64,000 bases of DNA from Agromyces salentinus (lineage in GTDB: Bacteria; Actinomycetota; Actinomycetes; Actinomycetales; Microbacteriaceae). The notes under the pieces are model-generated. The model saw nothing but the letters and a program-made list of their open reading frames with translations, did no database searches and had not been told where the DNA came from. Position 1 is the first letter of the stretch; the number at the start of each line of letters is the position of its first letter. The stretch is from NCBI RefSeq assembly GCF_009749395.1, contig NZ_WBIR01000003.1:245787-309786 (forward strand), given 5' to 3'. The translations under genes and the position numbers were made by a program. This document shows positions 21,563 through 31,442 of this stretch, in pieces.

Positions 21563-22777
21563 GTGACCTCTCGGCCCCTTCCCCAGGATCCGATGATCCG
21601 CTCGCTCATCGCCCGCGCCCGTGCGTCGCAGATGAGTCGACGTACGATGCTCGCCGGCGCGGGTGCCGGCGCATCCGCCCTGGCGCTGGCCGCCTGCTCG
21701 ACCGGCGGCGGCGTGGCCAAGCCCACCCCGGCGGCCGATGAGTCCGCGACCGACAAGACCCTCAACTGGGCGAACTGGGCCGCGTACATCGACGAGGACG
21801 ACTCGGGCAATTACCCCACGCTTCAGGCGTTCGAGGAGCAGACCGGCATCAAGGTGAACTACGAGGTCGCGGTCGACGACAACAACACCTACTACGGCAA
21901 GGTCAAGGACCAGCTCGCCCTCGGCCAGGACATCGGCGCCGACACCGTCTGCCTCACCGACTGGATGATCGCCCGCTGGATCCGCTTCGGCTACGCGCAG
22001 GAGCTCAACCACGACAACATCCCGAACCTCGCGAACCTGACTCCCGCGCTCCAGGACCCCGACTTCGACAAGGGCCGGCAGTTCTCGCTGCCGTGGCAGG
22101 GCGGCTTCGCCGGCATCTGCTGGAACAAGGAGGCCTTCCCCGACGGCCTGGCCTCGGTCGAGGACCTCTGGTCGCCGGAGCTCAAGGGTCGCGTCGGCGT
22201 GCTCTCCGAGATGCGCGACACGATGGGTCTGATCATGCTCCAGAACGGCGTCGACATCGCAGGCGACTGGGGCGACGAGGAGTACAGCGCGGCGATCGAC
22301 GTGCTGACCGAACAGGTCGAGAGCGGCCAGGTGCGCAACATCAAGGGCAACGCCTACCTCGAAGACCTGAAGAGCGGCGACACGCTCGCGGCCATCTGCT
22401 GGTCGGGCGACATCACGGTCATCAACGCCGAGGCCGGCGACAAGTGGGAGTTCGCGATCCCCGAGGCGGGCGGAACGCTCTGGAACGACAACTTCCTGGT
22501 CCCCGTCGGCTCGACGCGCAAGGCGAATGCCGAAGCGCTCATGAACTACTACTACGAGCCCGAGGTCGCGGCCGAGGTCGCGGCATGGGTGAACTACATC
22601 ACCCCGGTCGTCGGCGCCAAGGAGGCGGCTGCCGCGATCGATCCCGAGCTCGCGGAGAACCAGCTCATCTTCCCCGACGAGGAGACCCTCTCCAAGGCCC
22701 ACATCTTCCGTTCGCTCAGCGGTGCCGAGGAGCAGAAGTACCAGGCCGAGTTCCAGAGCATCCTGCTCGGCGCCTGA
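21563..22777 (+). CDS. potD: Spermidine/putrescine ABC transporter substrate-binding lipoprotein
   Basis: 404 residues. A twin-arginine-like SRRTML motif at 25-30 precedes a hydrophobic stretch and lipobox LAAC (lipidated C45), so it is probably a Tat-exported lipoprotein. The mature part follows the PotD pattern: LNWANWAAYIDEDD at its start, TDWMIARWIRFGYAQELN, LPWQGGFAGICWNKEAF, WSGDITVINAE and a C-terminal NYYYEPEVAAEVAAWVNYITPV. It captures polyamines outside and delivers them to the permeases encoded downstream. The GTG at 21563 is chosen for GGAG at 21554-21557; the open frame extends 24 codons further without family similarity. Confidence 0.93.
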   Translation: MTSRPLPQDPMIRSLIARARASQMSRRTMLAGAGAGASALALAACSTGGGVAKPTPAADESATDKTLNWANWAAYIDEDDSGNYPTLQAFEEQTGIKVNYEVAVDDNNTYYGKVKDQLALGQDIGADTVCLTDWMIARWIRFGYAQELNHDNIPNLANLTPALQDPDFDKGRQFSLPWQGGFAGICWNKEAFPDGLASVEDLWSPELKGRVGVLSEMRDTMGLIMLQNGVDIAGDWGDEEYSAAIDVLTEQVESGQVRNIKGNAYLEDLKSGDTLAAICWSGDITVINAEAGDKWEFAIPEAGGTLWNDNFLVPVGSTRKANAEALMNYYYEPEVAAEVAAWVNYITPVVGAKEAAAAIDPELAENQLIFPDEETLSKAHIFRSLSGAEEQKYQAEFQSILLGA

Positions 22778-22796
22778 GAGACGGCGACGACACGAC

Positions 22797-23996
<1,200 letters not shown>

Positions 23997-23998
23997 GC

Positions 23999-24913
23999 AT
24001 GGCCTTCGCCGCGTTCTCGACCGCGGAGGCACCCACCGAGCAGGCACCGCGCAAGAAGAGCCGCATCGCGCTGTTCCTCCTGCTCCCGGGCATCGCCTAC
24101 CTGGTGCTCTTCTTCCTGACGCCGCTCGTCTCGCTCCTGTTGACCTCCCTGCAGGCGCCGCTGGAGTTCGGCGACATCGGCCAGTACCAGTACGCGTTCA
24201 ACTGGCAGAACTACGTCGACGTCATGACCACGTACTGGCCGCACATCGTGCGCTCCTTCGGCTACGCGCTGGCGGCCACGGTGTTCGCGCTGCTGTTCAG
24301 CTATCCGCTCGCGTACTTCATCGGAGTCAAGGCCCGGCGCTGGCCGCTGCTGCAGAGCCTGATGCTCGTGCTCGTGATCGCACCGTTCTTCATCAGCTTC
24401 CTGCTGCGCACGCTCGCATGGAAGCAGATCCTGTCCGACGAGTCGTTCGTGATCACGTCCCTGAAGGCGCTCTCGCTGCTCGGGCCCGATGCGCATTTCA
24501 CGGGCACGCCGTTCGCGGTGATCTTCGGCCTCACGTACAACTTCATCCCGTTCATGACGCTGCCGCTGTACACGACGCTCGAACGACTCGACCTGCGCTA
24601 CCTCGAGGCGGGCAGCGACCTGTACGCGAACCCGTTCACGGTGTTCCGGAAGGTCACGCTGCCGCTGTCCATGCCGGGCATCGTCGCGGGCACGCTGCTC
24701 ACCTTCATCCCGGCAGCCGGCGACTACGTGAACGCCAGCCGGGACTTCCTCGGCGGGCCCGACACGCAGATGATGGGCAACGTGATCGAGGCGAACTTCC
24801 TCGTCCTGCTCAACTACCCGGCGGCCGCAGCGCTGTCGATCATCCTGATGGCGGCGATCCTCGTGCTCGTCGGCATCTACGTCAAGCGTTCCGGAACGGA
24901 GGACCTGCTGTGA
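23999..24913 (+). CDS. potB: Polyamine ABC transporter permease, PotB type
   Basis: 304 residues with six predicted membrane helices beginning after about residue 20. The cytoplasmic EAA loop (YLEAGSDLYANPFTVFRKV followed by LPLSMPG) that docks on the ATPase is near 200-230. Membrane-integrated translocation subunit of the polyamine importer. The stop overlaps the next permease start (GTGA 24910-24913). Confidence 0.93.
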   Translation: MAFAAFSTAEAPTEQAPRKKSRIALFLLLPGIAYLVLFFLTPLVSLLLTSLQAPLEFGDIGQYQYAFNWQNYVDVMTTYWPHIVRSFGYALAATVFALLFSYPLAYFIGVKARRWPLLQSLMLVLVIAPFFISFLLRTLAWKQILSDESFVITSLKALSLLGPDAHFTGTPFAVIFGLTYNFIPFMTLPLYTTLERLDLRYLEAGSDLYANPFTVFRKVTLPLSMPGIVAGTLLTFIPAAGDYVNASRDFLGGPDTQMMGNVIEANFLVLLNYPAAAALSIILMAAILVLVGIYVKRSGTEDLL

Positions 24914-25803
24914 GCGGCGAAGTCCAGGCGGCCGCCGTCCTCGGCGGCTTCTCCGAGAGCCAGCAGACCGAACCGCGTCGCGGACCCGAGCGGGGCCGCC
25001 GCTTCGGCCTCGGCAGTTGGCTGCTGCCGGTCTACGCGGTCATCGCGTTCGTCTTCCTGATGATCCCGATCGCGTACACGTTCGTCTTCTCGTTCAACGA
25101 CTCCGTGAAGTCGAACATCGCCTGGCGAGGGTTCACCTTCGACAAGTGGCTGAACGTCTGCAACGTCGAGGGCGGGGCCGTGTGCCAGGCCTTCGCGAAC
25201 AGCGTCGTCATCGGGCTCGTCGCGACCGTCATCGCCACGACGCTCGGCACGATGATCGCGATCGCGCTCGTGCGCTACCGGTTCCGGGCCCGCTCGGTGA
25301 TCAGCCTGCTGCTCTTCCTACCGATGGCCACCCCAGAGGTCGTGCTCGGCGCCGGGCTCGCCGCGCAGTTCCTCGCGGTCGGCGTTCCGAAGGACATGAC
25401 GACGATCATCCTGGCGCACACGATGTTCTGCATCAGCTTCGTCGTGGTGACGGTGAAGGCCCGCGTCGCGAGCCTCGATCCGGCACTCGAGGAAGCCGGT
25501 CGCGACCTCTACGGGTCGCCGGCGCAGGTGTTCTGGCGGGTCACCTTCCCGCTGCTGCTTCCCGGCATCGTGGCGGCTGCTCTGCTCTCGTTCGCGCTCA
25601 GCTTCGACGACTTCATCATCACGAACTTCAACTCGGGGTCGGTCTCGACCTTCCCGAAGTACGTGTACATCTCGGCGTCCCGCGGCATCCCCGCCGAAGC
25701 CAACGTCATCGCGTCGGCGGTGTTCCTCTTCGCGATCGTGCTCGTCATCGGCGCACAGGTCTCCCGTGCGGCGCGGGCGAAACGGCTCGCGAAGCTCGGC
25801 TGA
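24910..25803 (+). CDS. potC: Polyamine ABC transporter permease, PotC type
   Basis: 297 residues with six predicted membrane helices after a 35-residue polar N-terminus. The EAA loop reads LEEAGRDLYGSPAQVFWRV and FPLLLPG, and the family hallmark SFDDFIITNFNSG follows. It pairs with the preceding permease. The start GTG 24910 overlaps the potB-like stop. A hairpin at 25824-25862 ends the operon. Confidence 0.93.
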   Translation: MSGEVQAAAVLGGFSESQQTEPRRGPERGRRFGLGSWLLPVYAVIAFVFLMIPIAYTFVFSFNDSVKSNIAWRGFTFDKWLNVCNVEGGAVCQAFANSVVIGLVATVIATTLGTMIAIALVRYRFRARSVISLLLFLPMATPEVVLGAGLAAQFLAVGVPKDMTTIILAHTMFCISFVVVTVKARVASLDPALEEAGRDLYGSPAQVFWRVTFPLLLPGIVAAALLSFALSFDDFIITNFNSGSVSTFPKYVYISASRGIPAEANVIASAVFLFAIVLVIGAQVSRAARAKRLAKLG

Positions 25804-25823
25804 CCCGGAGCCGAGCTGAACGG

Positions 25824-25862
25824 CGGATGCCGCACCGGAACCCCGATCCCGTGCGGCATCCG
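25824..25862. terminator. Bidirectional hairpin built from an inverted GGATGCC pair
   Basis: CGGATGCCGCAC (25824-25835) pairs perfectly with GTGCGGCATCCG (25851-25862) around a 15-base loop. It lies between the convergent potC-like and asparaginase genes. No T-tract follows. Confidence 0.7.
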
Positions 25863-25903
25863 TCATCGGAAGACGTGGCCCGCCGCGCCCGCGACACGGG
25901 TGG

Positions 25904-26893
25904 TCAGAAGCTCGCGCGGACCTCGCCGACGCGGCGTTCGCCGCCCATGATCCAGAGGTCGAGCTCGGTCGCGACCCGGTCGACGGCGGCATCGTCGATT
26001 GCGCCGGCGTTCGCGAGCAGCCGGAGCCCGATGATGGTCGAGGCGCGAGACGAGCCGTCGAGCACCTTGAGCGCGGTCGTCGTGCCGTCGGGTGCGGTCA
26101 TCACCATGACGCCCTCGGCGCCGAATTTGGCGAACACGCCGAGTCGTTCGATCGCCACGGTGTCGGGCTGGCCGGGGCCGGCGACCGCCCACGCGTTCTC
26201 GCGCACGCCCTCGGTGAGGGCCGCGGCCTCGCGGAAGAGCGCGAACGGGGAGGAGTGCGCCGCCGTCGTGATCTTCTGGATGCCGCGGGCGAGTCCGGTG
26301 AGGCTGACGGCGTGCACGGGGGCGCCGCACCCGTCGGGCGCGGTTGCCGCCGGTCGCTCGCCCGTCAGGCGCTCGAGCACGTCGAGGATCCGCTTCTGCA
26401 GGGGATGCGCGGGGTCGAGGTAGCCGTCGAGCGGCCATCCGTTCGCGGAGCAGGCGAGCAGCATCGCGGCGTGCTTGCCCGAGCACGTCATGTAGACGCG
26501 CTCCCGCGCACCGCCCGAACGGACGAGCTCGTCCCGGGCGGTCTGGTCGAGCGGGGCGGCCGGTGGGCAGCCGAGCGCCGATTCGGGTAGCGCGTCCCTG
26601 GCCAGCAGCCCGCGGACGAGTGCGACGTGCGCGGCCGTGCCCGAATGGCTGGCGGTCGCGATCGCGGCGTCCTCGCCTCGGAGGGTGACTCCGGAGGCCA
26701 TGACGGCGACGGCCTGGAACGGCTTCATCGCGGAACGGGGGAAGACGGGCGTCGCCACGTCTCCGAGGGCGCGCAGGAGCTCGCCCTCGGGTGAGAGCAC
26801 GACGGCGGAGCCGGCGTGCCTGGACTCGGTGAAACCACTGCGTTCGACCACGGCGAGCTCGACGGCGTCTGAGATGGAGAAGGTGCCGGTCAC
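25904..26893 (-). CDS. Asparaginase II-type (Rhizobium-like) L-asparaginase family protein
   Basis: 329 residues. It has the Asparaginase_II pattern rather than the classical bacterial type: SRHAGSAVVLSPEGELL, PVFPRSAMKPFQAVAVM, ATASHSGTAAHVALV, TCSGKHAAMLLACSANGW and APDGCGAPVHAVSL. Members hydrolyse L-asparagine to aspartate and ammonia. The GTG start at 26891-26893 lies 4 bases after the gabT stop on the same strand, so the two genes are cotranscribed; feeding nitrogen from amines and amides into central metabolism is a plausible shared role. No signal peptide, so cytoplasmic. Confidence 0.85.
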   Translation of the reverse strand: MTGTFSISDAVELAVVERSGFTESRHAGSAVVLSPEGELLRALGDVATPVFPRSAMKPFQAVAVMASGVTLRGEDAAIATASHSGTAAHVALVRGLLARDALPESALGCPPAAPLDQTARDELVRSGGARERVYMTCSGKHAAMLLACSANGWPLDGYLDPAHPLQKRILDVLERLTGERPAATAPDGCGAPVHAVSLTGLARGIQKITTAAHSSPFALFREAAALTEGVRENAWAVAGPGQPDTVAIERLGVFAKFGAEGVMVMTAPDGTTTALKVLDGSSRASTIIGLRLLANAGAIDDAAVDRVATELDLWIMGGERRVGEVRASF

Positions 26894-26897
26894 CGGA

Positions 26898-28274
26898 TCA
26901 ACCGAGTGCCGCGAAGCCGTCGTCGAGCACGTGCAGGGCGTCTTCGATGAGCGCGTCGCTCACCGCCAGGCTCGGGAGGAAGCGCAGCACGTTGCCGAAG
27001 GTGCCTGCGCTGAGGAGCAGGACCCCCTGCTGGGCGGCGTGGGCGACGAGCGCGGAAACGGCTTCGGGGTTCGGCACCTTCGTCGTCGAGCCGGTGCCGG
27101 GCTGGACGAGTTCGATGGCGACCATCGCGCCGATGCCGCGGATCTCGCCGATGACGTCGTAGCGCGCCTTGAGGCGTTCGAGGCCGGCCGTCAGGGTCCG
27201 CCCGATGCGCGTGGCCTCGGCGAGCAGGTCGTTCGCCTCGATGGACTCGAAGACGGCGATCGCGGCCGCGCAGGCGACCGGATTGCCGCCGAAGGTGCCG
27301 CCGAGGCCGCCCGCGTGCGCGGAGTCCATGATCTCGGCGCGCCCGGTGACGCCCGCGAGGGGAAGGCCGCCGGCGATGCCCTTGGCCGAGAGCACCAGGT
27401 CGGGCGTCCAGCCGAAGTGCTCGCTCGCGAAGTAGCGACCGGTGCGCGCCATGCCGGACTGGATCTCGTCGGCGATCATGACCACGCCGTGCTCGGTGCA
27501 CCAGGCCTGCAGCATCGGGAGGAAGCCGTCGGCGGGGACCATGAAGCCGCCCTCGCCCTGGATGGGCTCGACGACCAGGCACGCCAGGTCGCTCGCCCCG
27601 ATGACCTTCTCGAGGTAGCCGATGGTGCGGGCCGCGGCATCCGCTCCGGAGAGGCCGTCGCGATAGGGGTAGGAGCTCGGGGCGTGGTAGACGTCGCCGG
27701 CGAACGGCCCGAAGCCGGTGGCGTAGGGGTGCGCCTTGTAGTTCATGGCCATCGTGAGGTTGGTGCGGCCGTGATAGGCGTGGTCGAGCACGGCGACGGC
27801 GCGGCGGCCGGTGTGCTTGCGCGCGATCTTGACGCCGTTCTCGACCGCCTCGGCGCCCGAGTTCACGAGCACGGTGCGCTTCTCATGCGTGCCGGGGGTG
27901 CGCTCGGCGAGCAGTTCGGCCACGCGCACGTACTCCTCGTAGGGCGTGATCGTGAACAGCGTGTGGATGACGTCCTGCAGCTGGGCCGCGGCGGCCTCGA
28001 CGACGGATGCCTCGGTGTGGCCGATGGTCGTCACGCCGATGCCGGCGCCGAAGTCGATGAACTGGTTGCCGTCGACGTCGACGAGCACGGCGCCGTTGGC
28101 GCGTTCGATGTAGACGGGCAGGGCCGAGGAGACACCGGCGGAGACGACCTTCGCGCGTCGCGCCTGCAGTTCATGCGACTTGGGGCCGGGGATCGCCGTG
28201 ACGATGCGGCGCTCCTGGGCCACCGAGTAGACGGGTGCGGCCGGGGTCTCTGCGGGGGTCTGGATGTCAGTCAT
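26898..28274 (-). CDS. gabT: 4-aminobutyrate:2-oxoglutarate aminotransferase
   Basis: 458 residues. PLP lysine K298 in LVLSAKGIAGGLPLAG, D269 in IADEIQSGMARTGR and the NSGAEAVENGVKIAR phosphate loop give a clear GabT match. The family converts GABA to succinate semialdehyde. Together with the aminobutyraldehyde-type dehydrogenase near 2-3.7 kb and the polyamine importer next door, this closes a putrescine to GABA to succinate semialdehyde route. No succinate-semialdehyde dehydrogenase gene is in the window. ATG start 28272-28274, with GGAAG a few bases upstream on the minus strand. Confidence 0.93.
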   Translation of the reverse strand: MTDIQTPAETPAAPVYSVAQERRIVTAIPGPKSHELQARRAKVVSAGVSSALPVYIERANGAVLVDVDGNQFIDFGAGIGVTTIGHTEASVVEAAAAQLQDVIHTLFTITPYEEYVRVAELLAERTPGTHEKRTVLVNSGAEAVENGVKIARKHTGRRAVAVLDHAYHGRTNLTMAMNYKAHPYATGFGPFAGDVYHAPSSYPYRDGLSGADAAARTIGYLEKVIGASDLACLVVEPIQGEGGFMVPADGFLPMLQAWCTEHGVVMIADEIQSGMARTGRYFASEHFGWTPDLVLSAKGIAGGLPLAGVTGRAEIMDSAHAGGLGGTFGGNPVACAAAIAVFESIEANDLLAEATRIGRTLTAGLERLKARYDVIGEIRGIGAMVAIELVQPGTGSTTKVPNPEAVSALVAHAAQQGVLLLSAGTFGNVLRFLPSLAVSDALIEDALHVLDDGFAALG

Positions 28275-28409
28275 GATGCTTCCAGACTAGCGCCGCCGGG
28301 CCGCCGCCCGAGGGCGATCGGGGCCGTCGGCATGCGAGCGTCGGATGCCGCGGCTAGCGTTGACCCCGACCGGGGACGACTCCTCGGCACGAGCCCGAAA
28401 CGGAGCCGC

Positions 28410-28889
28410 ATGATGCTCGGCGAACACGCCTACGCCGTCGACGTCGAGTGGACCGGCGCCCGGGAGGGCGGCACCACCGGCTACCGCGCCTATGGCCGCG
28501 ACCACGTGCTGCAGGCCGCCGCCAAGTCGCACGTCATCGAGGGCTCGAGCGACCGGGTCTTCCACGGTGACGCCGAGCGGTGGAACCCCGAGGAGCTGCT
28601 GCTCGGCGCACTCAGCCAGTGCCACCTGCTCTCGTACCTGCACGTCGCGACCCTTCACGGCGTCGTCGTGGTCGGCTACACGGACTCCGCCACGGGCACC
28701 ATGGTCGAGGACGGCCGCGGCGGCGGCGCGTTCCGCGAGGTCGTGCTCCGCCCGCGGGTCGTCGTCCGCGATCCCGCGATGGTCGCGCTCGCCCAGGAGA
28801 TCCACGCCGAGGCGGCCGCGAAGTGCTTCATCGCGGCATCCGTCGCCTTCCCGGTGCGGCACGAGCCCGTGGCCGTCGCCGCCGGCTGA
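28410..28889 (+). CDS. OsmC/Ohr-family protein
   Basis: 159 residues. The two cysteines expected in OsmC/Ohr peroxiredoxin-like proteins are present: C71 in ALSQCHLLSYLHVA and C139 in AEAAAKCFIAASV. The NPEELLLGALSQC motif is characteristic. Members reduce organic hydroperoxides in the cytoplasm. ATG 28410 or 28413 can be used; GGAG at 28402-28405 favours 28410 to 28413 equally. It stands alone, convergent with a lipoprotein gene 16 bases away. Confidence 0.88.
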   Translation: MMLGEHAYAVDVEWTGAREGGTTGYRAYGRDHVLQAAAKSHVIEGSSDRVFHGDAERWNPEELLLGALSQCHLLSYLHVATLHGVVVVGYTDSATGTMVEDGRGGGAFREVVLRPRVVVRDPAMVALAQEIHAEAAAKCFIAASVAFPVRHEPVAVAAG

Positions 28890-28905
28890 GCAAGGCTCCG
28901 CCGGG

Positions 28906-29805
28906 TCAGGGCGTGACGATCACCGCGGGCAGCGTCGGCTCGACGGGGCAGGCGTGTCCGCCGACGAGCCTCGTGCACGGGCCGAAGAAGGCGGGATACC
29001 GCTCGGCGGTCGGGTCGCCGAACCACCGGTGCCAGAGACGCCAGAAGTTGAGGTTGCCGTAGGCGCCGCAGCCGTCGCCGGCCTCTGGGTCGGCGAGCGT
29101 CGCGTCGTTGGGCTGGTACGGCGTGTAGTTGTAGAGGTTGGCGGTGGCCTGGTTGCGGATCTCGACCGTGCTCGCGCCGCAGGCGGCATCGGGGTTGTAG
29201 CCGATGTCGGTGGGCCCGACCATGTAGCGCCGCTCGGGGTGCTCGGTGTACTGCCGGAACTGCCAGGCGGCGTTGTAGACCTGATTGAAGAAGCCGAAGT
29301 ACTTCTGGTCGCAATCGGCCGTGTCGGGGCACGCGTAGCCGGTCGCCCGCTCGTAGCCGGAGGCCGTCGGGCGGGTGAGCAGCGACTGCTCCTTCTGCAG
29401 GAGCACGAGCAGCGCGCGGGGGCTGATGCCGCACGCGGCGCCGACCTTCCGGATGATGCGCGCGGCGGATTCGTTCGTGCCGCCCCGGTACTCGGCGCAG
29501 TGGGTGCCGCCCACGGCGGGCTGGGTCGTGGTGGTCTCGGTGTAGTCGGTGAGGCAGTCGATGCCGTCGTCGGCGCGGCAGGGGACCCGATCGAGGAACG
29601 CCTGGATCTCCGCCTCGCTCATGGCATCGGCGTTGTAGAACGCGTCGTCGCTCACGATGAGGCCGGGGTCGAACTCGGTGGTGGGCGGTTCGGGGAGGGT
29701 GCGGTCGACCCTGACCGGGGTCGCGGGGGCGCTCACGCAGCCGGCGAGGGCGAGCAGCGCGACGACGACCGTGGTGAGGCGTGCGAGGCGGGCGACGGTG
29801 CTCAT
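28906..29805 (-). CDS. Secreted lipoprotein with lysozyme-like/hemagglutinin-type region
   Basis: 299 residues. The signal peptide ends in the lipobox LAGC (C23). The mature protein contains SEAEIQAFLDRVPC, then RIIRKVGAACGISPRALLVLLQKEQSLL, which looks like the helical part of a lysozyme or transglycosylase fold (shown here in shorter pieces: ISPRALLVLLQKEQ). Seven or more cysteines suggest disulfides outside the cell. Similar actinobacterial proteins are often labelled hemagglutinin without proof. A role in cell-wall remodelling is an inference. The start is ATG 29803-29805, with a TAGGGT box 7 bases away. Confidence 0.7.
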   Translation of the reverse strand: MSTVARLARLTTVVVALLALAGCVSAPATPVRVDRTLPEPPTTEFDPGLIVSDDAFYNADAMSEAEIQAFLDRVPCRADDGIDCLTDYTETTTTQPAVGGTHCAEYRGGTNESAARIIRKVGAACGISPRALLVLLQKEQSLLTRPTASGYERATGYACPDTADCDQKYFGFFNQVYNAAWQFRQYTEHPERRYMVGPTDIGYNPDAACGASTVEIRNQATANLYNYTPYQPNDATLADPEAGDGCGAYGNLNFWRLWHRWFGDPTAERYPAFFGPCTRLVGGHACPVEPTLPAVIVTP

Positions 29806-29812
29806 CAGGCAG

Positions 29813-29818
29813 ACCCTA
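29813..29818 (-). promoter_or_regulatory. -10 box for the lipoprotein gene
   Basis: TAGGGT on the minus strand ends 7 bases before the ATG, too close for a Shine-Dalgarno leader, so the transcript is probably leaderless. Confidence 0.5.
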
Positions 29819-29868
29819 CCGTGACGGCCGAGGTCGGCGCTGGGAATCGACCGGATGCCGCGTGCCGG

Positions 29869-30651
29869 TCACATGCGTTCGCGCGGCGCGATCCGGTCGG
29901 CGAACTTGGCGATCGCGCCCTGCGGCGGCGACTCGTTGTAGGCACCCGCGAGTTCCTGCTCGGTGAGCGCATGGATGCCGGCCATGATCTCGTCGGTGGC
30001 GCTGCGGCGGGCTCGTCCGGAGGTGGCCGGACCATGGCCGGAGACATCGATGGCCGGCCCGAATCGGACCGTGACGGGCCGGATCCGCGGCAGCTTCGCC
30101 CCGACCGGCTGGATCTCCTGGGTGCCGATGAGTCCGACCGGCACGATCCGGGCGCCCGTCTGCAGCGCCAGCCAGGCGACCCCCGTGCGGCCTCGGTAGA
30201 GGCGCCCGTCGAGCGAGCGGGTGCCCTCGGGGTAGATCGCGAAGGCGTTGCCGGACTCGAGGATGCCGCGGCCCGCGTCGAGCGCGGCCTGCGCATCGGC
30301 GCCCGCGCCCCGCTGCACGCCGACCGCACCGATCGCGGTGAAGAAGGTGCGCGAGAGCCACCCCCGGAACCCCGTGCCCGTGAAGTAGTCGTTCTTCGCG
30401 AGGAACTGGACCGGACGCGGCGAGGCGAGCGGGATCACGACGCTGTCGATGAAGGACAGGTGATTGCTGGCGAGGATGACAGGCCCGTGCGCGGGGATGT
30501 GCTCGGTGCCGGTGATCTTCGGCCGGTAGACGCCGAGTGCGATCGGTCGCAGGATGCCGCGGATGATGCGATATGCCGGCCCCTGCCGCACGGTTCCGGT
30601 GGCGTCTCGATCCTCGCCGCCGTCGATTCGGCCCTCGTCCTGCTCTGTCAC
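29869..30651 (-). CDS. plsC: 1-acyl-sn-glycerol-3-phosphate acyltransferase family protein
   Basis: 260 residues. The acyltransferase blocks are present: NHLSFID (block I, His and Asp), a GAVGVQRG region, YPEGTRSLDG (block III) and VPVGLIG (block IV). Members acylate lysophosphatidic acid in phospholipid synthesis at the inner membrane face. No long membrane helix is obvious. The GTG start at 30649-30651 has TAGTGT exactly 6 bases upstream and no spaced Shine-Dalgarno site, so the message is likely leaderless. It is divergent from the phosphopantetheinyl-transferase-like gene. Confidence 0.9.
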   Translation of the reverse strand: MTEQDEGRIDGGEDRDATGTVRQGPAYRIIRGILRPIALGVYRPKITGTEHIPAHGPVILASNHLSFIDSVVIPLASPRPVQFLAKNDYFTGTGFRGWLSRTFFTAIGAVGVQRGAGADAQAALDAGRGILESGNAFAIYPEGTRSLDGRLYRGRTGVAWLALQTGARIVPVGLIGTQEIQPVGAKLPRIRPVTVRFGPAIDVSGHGPATSGRARRSATDEIMAGIHALTEQELAGAYNESPPQGAIAKFADRIAPRERM

Positions 30652-30657
30652 CCTCCG

Positions 30658-30663
30658 ACACTA
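30658..30663 (-). promoter_or_regulatory. Leaderless -10 box for plsC
   Basis: TAGTGT on the minus strand ends 6 bases before the GTG start. The intervening CGGAGG is too close to act as a ribosome binding site. Confidence 0.55.
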
Positions 30664-30753
30664 GGCGCCCGACCATACCGAGGCGGGCATATGGCGCCCC
30701 CGCGCGGCGCGTCGACGGATCGTCCCGCCGACGCCCTCGTGCGCGATGATGGG

Positions 30754-31392
30754 GTGGTGGACCCGTTCTCCGACGAGCCGACCGAGCTCGGCCAGACCGG
30801 CGTGCTGGTGCGCATCGTCGTCGGGGGCCGGCGGCAGGTCGCGCCGGACGCCGTGCTGCGGGCGCTCGTCGCCCGTGCGGCATCCGTGCCCTCCGACGAC
30901 GTCGAACTCGTGCACGCGTGCGACGAGTGCGGCGCCCGCCACGGCCGGGTGCACGTCGCCTACCCGCTCACCGCCTCGGGAGCGCACCGGTACGCCGACG
31001 TCGCGATCGACGGCGGAGCGATCATCGCGGCGACCGGGACGCGGCATCCGCTCGGGGTCGCCGTCGAGCCGGCGGCCGCCGAGTCGGGCGTGCTGATCGA
31101 CGAGGCCGCCCTGCACCCCGACGAGCGGCGGGCGCTGCGCTCGCTCGGCCCCGACGAGGCGGCGCTCGTGCGGGCGACGCTCTGGGCGCGCAAGACCGCA
31201 CTGCTGCGGGCGCTCGGCCACACGGACTTCATCGAGCCGTCCAGGCTCGCCGTCTCCGCCCCGAACGAGGACGGCGGCGTCGGGCGCATCGAGCGGGGCG
31301 TCCCCGAGTTCGGGTCGTTCTGGCGAGCGGTCTCGTTCCACGACGTGCCCGTGCCCGGCCCGCGGGCGGCGTCGGTCGCGATCCTGGGCTGA
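30754..31392 (+). CDS. Degenerate 4'-phosphopantetheinyl transferase-like protein
   Basis: 212 residues from GTG 30754. The layout matches Sfp-type phosphopantetheinyl transferases: CDECGARHGRV (about 56-66), a beta region with H78, then HPLGVAVEP (99-106) and LWARKTALLRALG (143-155). Active enzymes have Asp in GVDxE and Glu/Lys in WxxKEAxxKxxG. Here the positions are A103, T148 and R152, so two metal ligands and the second lysine are gone; K147 is kept. It is either a non-catalytic relative or has changed chemistry. GTG 30757, with GATGAT 6 bases upstream, or ATG 30691 are alternative starts. Confidence 0.6.
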   Translation: MVDPFSDEPTELGQTGVLVRIVVGGRRQVAPDAVLRALVARAASVPSDDVELVHACDECGARHGRVHVAYPLTASGAHRYADVAIDGGAIIAATGTRHPLGVAVEPAAAESGVLIDEAALHPDERRALRSLGPDEAALVRATLWARKTALLRALGHTDFIEPSRLAVSAPNEDGGVGRIERGVPEFGSFWRAVSFHDVPVPGPRAASVAILG

Positions 31393-31430
31393 CCGCGGGG
31401 GGCCGGGCCGCCGCTCGAGGGCCGCGACCG

Positions 31431-31436
31431 TAGGGT
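31431..31436 (+). promoter_or_regulatory. Leaderless -10 box for dxr
   Basis: TAGGGT ends 6 bases before the GTG at 31443. No -35 match is clear. Confidence 0.6.
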
Positions 31437-31442
31437 GGACTC

